Positions 8,501-12,878 of a DNA stretch of 16,443 nt are shown piece by piece (the stretch's first letter is position 1; every line of letters starts with the position of its first letter). This DNA comes from Clostridia bacterium (GTDB taxonomy: Bacteria > Bacillota > Clostridia > Peptostreptococcales > Anaerovoracaceae). The stretch covers positions 1-16,443 of the forward strand of contig JAIKZT010000237.1 in the NCBI GenBank assembly GCA_024682015.1, written 5' to 3'. The notes beneath the pieces were generated by a model. It did not search any database, had not been told where the DNA came from, and saw only the letters and a program-made list of their open reading frames with translations. Made by a program: the position numbers and the translations under genes.

Positions 8501-10658
8501 AGGTGAACTGCTGTACAGCGAAACGCTCGCGGATCTGAGCGAAACGAAGGGCAATCTGTCGCAGCCGTCCGCCTGCGTCTGGGACGGCGTCGTCTACGTC
8601 GGGTACGTAGCCATGGACAAGGCCGATGACGATACCTGCGGCGTGCAGTACCTGTGCACGACGGCTTACGGCAGAAAGATGATCACGAACGACGTCATCG
8701 TGGCGAGCAACGTCTGGCCGCGCAAGCCCGCCATGGCCGCCTGCAAAGACGGCATCATGCTGGTATGGCGCAACGAACAGACGAAGTGCTTTGCCGGGCT
8801 CATCCGGTATTCGGACCTCAAGCTGGCAACGTCTTACCAGGTCTATAAAGATGAATGGGACGAATACGGCGGGTCATTCGCCATCTATCCGTCCATCGCG
8901 TATGCGCCGGAAAGCGGCGTGTTCCTCGCCGCGTGGGACGCCGGCAGCACGATCCGCGGCGCCATCCTGACGACCGAAACGAAGGATACTCCGGAATCGT
9001 TCGAGATCATGTCCGCCGATTACTGCGATCTCGATCAGCCCCGGACGGCTTCGGACGGCAGGAACTTCTGCGTGCTGAGCCACGTCAACGGCGGCGGCAT
9101 CATGACGTCTCTCGTCGACGCGAAAGGCAATGCAGGAAACAGCGTTCTGACCGCTGACGGAAACGGATGCACGGCAGGACAGATCGAGTGGGACGGCAAG
9201 TGCTGGCTGATCACCTGGAGCCAGAGCCGCACCGATCGGTATTACTCCAACCAGGACAAGCCGGACTTCCGCCACGTCGACTGCTACATGCGCAGGCTCG
9301 ACGCGAAGACGCTTAAACCGGTCAGCGTCACTGCCGGCATCGCGACCGAATGGTGGCACCAGTACCACAACCGCTTCGCGCTGGACGGAGACGGCCACAT
9401 TCTCTGCGTGTGGATCGAAGCTGCCGGAGGCGATACCCAGACGCAGCGCTGGTGCCTGCTGAACGGTCTGCCGGTGATCATGTCTTCGCGCGAGCTGCGA
9501 AGCTCCGGCCTTGCCATGAGGTGCGTGGAAGATCCCGGTACGTACGGCACGCCTTACCTTACGGCCAGCGACGGGCAGACGGCTTACGCCAGCTTCGGCG
9601 CGCTGTATAAGCGGACGTTCGATACGGACTGGACGAAGATCCCGGGCACTGCGTGCGACGGCAATTACTTCGGTATGGACGAGGCCGGCGGGACCGTCGC
9701 CATCTGCGGATGGAGCGGTCTCGTGGGAACGACGCTCGGCCTGAGCAGCGGCGATGGCAGCAGCTTCAACCTGGATGAGCACTACGACGCGGTAGGAAGC
9801 ATTCCTGCGACGGACGTTTACGTGGCGGACGCCGGAAGCGTGTACGTCTGCACGGCGGAAGGGAAGATCTGGCGCAAGGACACCCAGACAAAGAAGACGT
9901 CGTGCGTGTATACGGCGGATGAGGGCAGCCTGGACTTCCACTGCATCGACGGCAATTCCGCGAAGGACATCTACGCGGGCGGCGACCGGGGCATGCTCGT
10001 CCATTACGACGGCAAGGCATGGACGCAGGTGGAGACGCCGTACTGCGTCTGCCTGAACGCGGTCTGGGCGGACGGCGCCGGCGGAGCCTATGTAACAGGC
10101 GACAGCGGGGTCATCCTGCGGGTCGAAAAGGGCGAAGTGACGGACAGCTGGATGCTCGGCACGTTCAACCTGCAGGCAGTCTGGGGCCTGAACGATCATC
10201 TTGTCTTCGCGTGCGGGGATCAGGGTACGGTCCTGTACTACGACGGATCCGAATGGATGACGGTCGCGTGCGAGAGGCCGGCGGACGATGAATCCGGTGA
10301 CCCGCTGTATTTCATGGACCTGTACGGGCTGACGGACGGAAAGGAGCTCGTCCTGTATGCGATGGACGTGATGACGAACTGGAACGGGTACTACGAACTG
10401 CGCATGCCGCTGCCTGCTGAGGATGAACCGCTGTTTACCGTAAAGCGCTCCGAAAGGAAGGTCATGTTCTCGCCGCGGGGCGATCAGTTGCGCAGCAGCA
10501 TCGCGATCTTCGCCGCATACGACGAAGACGGCCGGTTTATCGGTCTGGCCTGCACGCACTCCGGCACCGTGGAAGTTCCCGGAAAGGACGAGGACATCAC
10601 CGGATTCTACGTTACCAACAGTTTCGTGCCGCTATGCGAGGAGTTTGAAGTGCCTTAG
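5574..10658 (+). CDS. Very large secreted GLUG-motif / beta-propeller protein, function unknown
   Basis: The product is about 1694 residues. An N-terminal signal peptide (MIRKILIFIIAMAVLLSV, cleavage after about VYA at residue 22-25) predicts export. Residues ~35-905 are a repetitive beta-solenoid-like region with GLUG-type units (AGGLIGYAES, GGGLIGLAET, AGGLIGVLRG, AGGLIGRITA). It is split into two modules, each opened by an 'A/D-L-x-A-I ... F-N-G-N' block (residues ~40 and ~525), and ends at GRPTLN. Residues ~945-1345 hold about eight xDGxxxxVxW-type repeats, probably one beta-propeller. Residues ~1360-1600 hold about six repeats of the GDxGxxxxYDGxxW kind, a second propeller-like array. 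Residues ~1618-1694 are a small beta-rich domain ending in VPLCEEFEVP. I counted about 60 cysteines. There is no C-terminal helix, LPxTG, S-layer, dockerin or catalytic motif. A role in surface or extracellular binding is a guess. No partner gene lies nearby. Confidence 0.85.
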   Translation: MIRKILIFIIAMAVLLSVSAFSVYAKLPEIIVFPEEPTPIRTAEELNAIRNGNFGYYILEEDIDLSEWEGWEPINCPAGGSHHALCIRFNGNNHTISGLNGTGGLFGTVSYAEIWDLSVQGEIDSKDGQDAGGIIARAESESQYGEQTGVWLTNCSFSGTITVSLPGTVKEPVNAAGGLIGYAESAQDGRGGRSEIVIRDCYANVTVCGCMRYAGGIAGYVGVSQNGNPAADTKAQIERCSFYAEIDWKPSGAVTGAAAERCGGGLIGLAETIGTYSGEGAALCVSNCGDGSGHLSDFVQAGGLIGVLRGEGHFLIDGCGTEMKISAASDRYGCYGGMAGLAEASGGGTFATFSNRNTYGRYYGSITVDAQEKRLGEETPYTFAGGLIGLLKADAGTAKIELDSADSGTGIFVQKSSACRVGQLVGAFCRGEGVTGFLSSCVPYAHSCVYSGEYEDKVNEGHPFIGWDEYGDVVFEWCYSQSFGEDVNIGSLPNPSDLYAQTPSVQRFPSSVETIEQAPNGWIPVTSLSDLQAIGASGGSFILMRDLTAEGWDPSAKDKEASGMITVEAGTSFNGNGFCLRGVDIAGGGTVKNLGMIGGRLRAERIENCWHDGDVPGAYAFAAEEIENCVNYAGITDDASWWGETASCCAPFEGQRVRSCVNYADVIAAGTCGGIVSRVEGAAGRIEDCVNYGTITVTASKTGGSFSKESLQDVCAGGIAAIVSAHEYAVTGCRNCGSVTIAGSSKTAAVAGGLIGELRCEETDGKNYDIRLDKCFSEAKSVSASADGCAYAGGLIGRITADTNLDVQVDAIDCETYADAAASSKNGSSAASCSIGAISAEGTGTAAVSLTNCAIHGNASPDAGTEALLAAENCLLDTDGRTWTTSAGQEMAEKLDAYAKANSLMRWGCEKSGRPTLNRAYAPQTSIASGVLDPYFIATSGSPVAGEHCVVWDGEHFFVCQTTADRKVKSFWFSPEGELLYSETLADLSETKGNLSQPSACVWDGVVYVGYVAMDKADDDTCGVQYLCTTAYGRKMITNDVIVASNVWPRKPAMAACKDGIMLVWRNEQTKCFAGLIRYSDLKLATSYQVYKDEWDEYGGSFAIYPSIAYAPESGVFLAAWDAGSTIRGAILTTETKDTPESFEIMSADYCDLDQPRTASDGRNFCVLSHVNGGGIMTSLVDAKGNAGNSVLTADGNGCTAGQIEWDGKCWLITWSQSRTDRYYSNQDKPDFRHVDCYMRRLDAKTLKPVSVTAGIATEWWHQYHNRFALDGDGHILCVWIEAAGGDTQTQRWCLLNGLPVIMSSRELRSSGLAMRCVEDPGTYGTPYLTASDGQTAYASFGALYKRTFDTDWTKIPGTACDGNYFGMDEAGGTVAICGWSGLVGTTLGLSSGDGSSFNLDEHYDAVGSIPATDVYVADAGSVYVCTAEGKIWRKDTQTKKTSCVYTADEGSLDFHCIDGNSAKDIYAGGDRGMLVHYDGKAWTQVETPYCVCLNAVWADGAGGAYVTGDSGVILRVEKGEVTDSWMLGTFNLQAVWGLNDHLVFACGDQGTVLYYDGSEWMTVACERPADDESGDPLYFMDLYGLTDGKELVLYAMDVMTNWNGYYELRMPLPAEDEPLFTVKRSERKVMFSPRGDQLRSSIAIFAAYDEDGRFIGLACTHSGTVEVPGKDEDITGFYVTNSFVPLCEEFEVP

Positions 10659-10701
10659 AGGGTCCTTTTGACGGTTTTGGGAATCTAATTTAAAAAAACA
10701 G

Positions 10702-10729
10702 TTGCAATATCTGTAAACCATGGTATATT
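10702..10729 (+). promoter_or_regulatory. Predicted sigma-A promoter of the rimP operon
   Basis: TTGCAA (-35, 10702-10707) and TATATT (-10, 10724-10729) are separated by 16 bp. A TGg extension directly precedes the -10 box, giving an extended -10 element. It is the best promoter-like sequence I found in the window and sits in its most AT-rich spacer. Transcription would start near 10735-10737, giving a leader of about 58 nucleotides before the rimP start. Confidence 0.7.
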
Positions 10730-10751
10730 AGTTATGGTATACGTTATTTCT

Positions 10752-10782
10752 GAAGAGTGGGAAGGCCCACTCTTCTGTTTTT
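10752..10782 (+). terminator. Leader hairpin / putative attenuator before rimP
   Basis: The arms GAAGAGTGGG (10752-10761) and CCCACTCTTC (10766-10775) pair perfectly over 10 bp around an AAGG tetraloop. They are followed by TGTTTTT, a U-tract broken near its start by a G. The element lies between the predicted promoter and the rimP Shine-Dalgarno, which begins one base after the U-tract. It therefore looks like a leader terminator for its own operon rather than the end of the preceding gene. A GAGTGGG/CCCACTC hairpin upstream of rimP is something I recall from many Bacillota. In Bacillus subtilis, NusA is reported to autoregulate this operon by NusA-dependent termination in the leader. Weak or interrupted U-tracts are typical of NusA-dependent terminators, so the same control is a reasonable inference here. 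Confidence 0.7.
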
Positions 10783-10794
10783 AGGAGTTGGACA

Positions 10795-11274
10795 GTGGCA
10801 AAGAAGAGCATCGAAGAACTGATCGCAGCCTGGATGGACGAGTACGAGGAAGCCGCCCATTACGAGCTTTCCCGGACCGAATTCCTCAAGGAAGGCGCCG
10901 ACTGGTACCTGCGCGTCTACGTGGACAAACTCGAAAACGGCGCTTACGGCACCATGGGGACGGACGACTGCGAAAAGATCAGCCGCTATCTGAGCGACAA
11001 GCTGGACGAAGCGGATCCCATCAAGCAGAACTACTATCTGGAAGTCTCTTCCCCGGGCCTGGACAGGCCCCTCGTCAAGGACAAGGACTTCGAACGCTTC
11101 CTGGGAGAGCAGATCGAGATCAGGCTCTATAAGCCGCTGGAAGGCTCAAAGTTTTATACGGGCGCCCTTACCGGATACGAAGACGGGAAGGTCACCATTA
11201 CCGACGAAAAGGGAAAGACGCTGACCGTTGCGAAAAGCGATGCGGCGAAGATCTCCCTGGCGGTCATATTTTAA
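10795..11274 (+). CDS. rimP: Ribosome maturation factor RimP
   Basis: RimP binds the 30S subunit and assists its maturation, especially assembly around S12. The 159-residue product has the family's two-domain form. The N-terminal alpha/beta domain (about 1-85) contains YLRVYVDKLENG and ends in the signature LEVSSPGLDRPL. The C-terminal SH3-like beta domain (about 90-159) ends SDAAKISLAVIF. The start codon is GTG at 10795, supported by AGGAG 7 bases upstream and by the family N-terminus. It is the first gene of the operon, directly downstream of the leader hairpin, so its expression should be the most exposed to attenuation. nusA begins 16 bp after its stop. Confidence 0.95.
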   Translation: MAKKSIEELIAAWMDEYEEAAHYELSRTEFLKEGADWYLRVYVDKLENGAYGTMGTDDCEKISRYLSDKLDEADPIKQNYYLEVSSPGLDRPLVKDKDFERFLGEQIEIRLYKPLEGSKFYTGALTGYEDGKVTITDEKGKTLTVAKSDAAKISLAVIF

Positions 11275-11279
11275 GGAGG
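11274..11279 (+). promoter_or_regulatory. Ribosome-binding site fixing the nusA start
   Basis: AGGAGG overlaps the last base of the rimP stop codon and ends 11 bases before the ATG at 11291 (17 before the next in-frame ATG at 11297). It rules out the longer reading from 11228, which would begin inside rimP. Confidence 0.75.
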
Positions 11280-11290
11280 AACTTGCGAAA

Positions 11291-12577
11291 ATGAACATGG
11301 AATTCATCGAAGCCATCGAGGCGCTGGAAAGAGAGAAGGGCATCCCCAAGGAACTTCTCATCGAAGACATCGAAAGCGCACTGGTTTCGGCATATAAAAA
11401 GAACTACGGCACGTCCCAGAACGTGCGCGTGAACATCGACCGCGAGACCGGCGACATCGACGTGTTCATGCGCCGCGACATCGTGGAAGAGGTCGAAGAT
11501 CCGTTCTCCCAGGCGACGCTGGAGGAGGCGCAGGAGATCGACCCCGCGTACGAGATCGGCGACGTCATCGAGTACCAGGTTACCCCCAGAGATTTCGGCC
11601 GCATCGCCGCCCAGACCGCCAAGCAGGTCGTCGTGCAGCGCATCCGCGAGCGCGAGAGAGGCATGATCTACGACGATTACATCTCCCGCCAGGCGGAAGT
11701 CGTTACGGGCATCGTGCAGCGCATCAGCGGCGACACCGTATACGTCAGCATGGGACGCGCGGAAGGCATCCTCACGGCGAACGAGCAGATCCCCGGCGAG
11801 CGCTACCGCGTGAACGAGCGCCTGAAGGTCTACGTCATGGACGTGAAGAAGACCACGAAGGGCCCCCAGGTGTTCCTGTCCCGCACGCACCCCGGCCTCG
11901 TCAAGAAGCTGTTCGAGCTGGAAGTGCCCGAGATCCAGGAAGGCGTCGTCGAAATCAAGAACGTGGCCCGAGAAGCCGGTTCCCGCACGAAGATCTCCGT
12001 CTGCACGTACGACGAGAACGTTGACCCGGTCGGCAGCTGCGTCGGCACGAAGGGCAACCGCGTGCAGGCCGTCGTAGACGAGCTGGCAGGCGAAAAGATC
12101 GACATCATCAACTGGAGCGAGGACCCCGGCAAGCTCATCTCGAGCGCGCTGTCTCCCGCAAAGGTCGAGATGGTCCTCATCGACGAGGGCGGCAAGTCTG
12201 CCACGGTCGTTGTTCCCGATTATCAGCTCTCCCTGGCGATCGGCAAGGAAGGCCAGAACGTCCGCCTCGCCGCAAAGCTCTGCGGCTGGAAGATCGACAT
12301 CAAGAGCCACTCCCAGTATCAGCCGACGCTGGAAGCCATGGCGAGAGCCGCGGAGGAGAAGGCTGAGGAACCCGAAGAGGTCTATGAAGAGGAACCTGCG
12401 GAAGAGACCCCGGAAATGCCCGCGGAAGAGCTTCCCGCCGAGGAAGACGGCATGCCGAACCTGAAGAAGCTGAAGAAGGCTGAACTCATCGAGTTCGCCG
12501 AAAGCCGCGGCATCGAGATGGATCCCAAGGAGACGAACGCCCGGATGATCGAGATCATCGAAGAGGCGCTCAACTGA
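11291..12577 (+). CDS. nusA: Transcription termination/antitermination factor NusA, with C-terminal extension
   Basis: NusA binds RNA polymerase, stimulates pausing and termination, and takes part in antitermination complexes. The product is 428 residues from 11291. The order is the N-terminal RNAP-binding domain (1-125), an S1 domain (about 133-200, VVTGIVQRISGDTVYVSMG), and KH1 (about 215-285) with DPVGSCVGTKGNRVQAV. KH2 (about 290-345) carries AIGKEGQNVRLAAKLCGWKI. Bacillota NusA usually stops soon after KH2. Here an acidic, proline-containing linker (about 350-385) is followed by a compact charged helical segment, LKKLKKAELIEFAESRGIE and onward (about 390-428). That segment resembles SAP/HeH or Rho-N helical domains. 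The stop overlaps the rnpM start (TGATG). Autoregulation through the upstream leader hairpin is inferred. Confidence 0.97.
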   Translation: MNMEFIEAIEALEREKGIPKELLIEDIESALVSAYKKNYGTSQNVRVNIDRETGDIDVFMRRDIVEEVEDPFSQATLEEAQEIDPAYEIGDVIEYQVTPRDFGRIAAQTAKQVVVQRIRERERGMIYDDYISRQAEVVTGIVQRISGDTVYVSMGRAEGILTANEQIPGERYRVNERLKVYVMDVKKTTKGPQVFLSRTHPGLVKKLFELEVPEIQEGVVEIKNVAREAGSRTKISVCTYDENVDPVGSCVGTKGNRVQAVVDELAGEKIDIINWSEDPGKLISSALSPAKVEMVLIDEGGKSATVVVPDYQLSLAIGKEGQNVRLAAKLCGWKIDIKSHSQYQPTLEAMARAAEEKAEEPEEVYEEEPAEETPEMPAEELPAEEDGMPNLKKLKKAELIEFAESRGIEMDPKETNARMIEIIEEALN

Positions 12578-12861
12578 TGGCGGGGTCACCCATGATCGAG
12601 AAGAAAGTGCCCATGCGGCGCTGCGTCGGATGCATGCAGAGCAAACCGAAAGGAGAGCTCCTGCGCGTCACGATCGGCCCCGAGGGCTTACAGATAGACC
12701 AAAGCGGCAAGATGCCGGGCAGGGGATGCTACCTCTGCAGGAATGAGGCCTGCGTGCAGCTGGCGCTGAAGAAGAACGCCTTCGGACGCAATCTGAAGAA
12801 GGACGTAAGCCGGCAGGAAGCGCAGCGCGTCGCGGAAGAGATCGCCGCACTCAGCGAATAA
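12577..12861 (+). CDS. rnpM: RNase P modulator RnpM (YlxR family)
   Basis: YlxR-family proteins are small RNA-binding proteins encoded between nusA and infB. In Bacillus subtilis the protein binds RNase P RNA and lowers its activity, hence RnpM. The 94-residue product shows the family pattern: VPMRRCVGCMQSKPKGELLRV, then GKMPGRGCYLC with the conserved GRG turn, then a lysine-rich helix (ALKKNAFGRNLKKD). Five cysteines (CVGC and CYLCRNEAC) could bind a metal. Paired cysteines here occur in other clostridial members as far as I recall, but zinc binding is inferred. The ATG at 12577 overlaps the nusA stop. An ATG at 12592 is an alternative that would give 89 residues. infB follows after 17 bp, with no ylxQ between. 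Confidence 0.9.
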   Translation: MAGSPMIEKKVPMRRCVGCMQSKPKGELLRVTIGPEGLQIDQSGKMPGRGCYLCRNEACVQLALKKNAFGRNLKKDVSRQEAQRVAEEIAALSE

Positions 12862-12878
12862 ACACGGGAGGTGTTTGA

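Larger units (their letters stand above)
10659..10794 (+). other. Intergenic region and leader of the rimP-nusA-infB operon
   Basis: This 136-bp gap is AT-rich compared with its surroundings. It holds, in order, an unstructured stretch after the upstream stop, a promoter (10702-10729), a short leader, a terminator-like hairpin (10752-10782) and the rimP ribosome-binding site AGGAG at 10783-10787. I see no separate terminator for the upstream large gene before the promoter, so read-through from it into the hairpin is possible. Confidence 0.7.

Noticed and set aside
8874..10559. A 561-codon minus-strand frame opposite the large secreted-protein gene
   Set aside because: The + strand frame has a signal peptide, a ribosome-binding site and repeats that continue through this interval. 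The minus-strand product has no motif and arises from codon bias.
11228..11290. A longer NusA start inside rimP
   Set aside because: The extra 21 residues are not NusA-like, while AGGAGG at 11274-11279 followed by the ATG at 11291 gives the family N-terminus MNMEFIEAIEALE.
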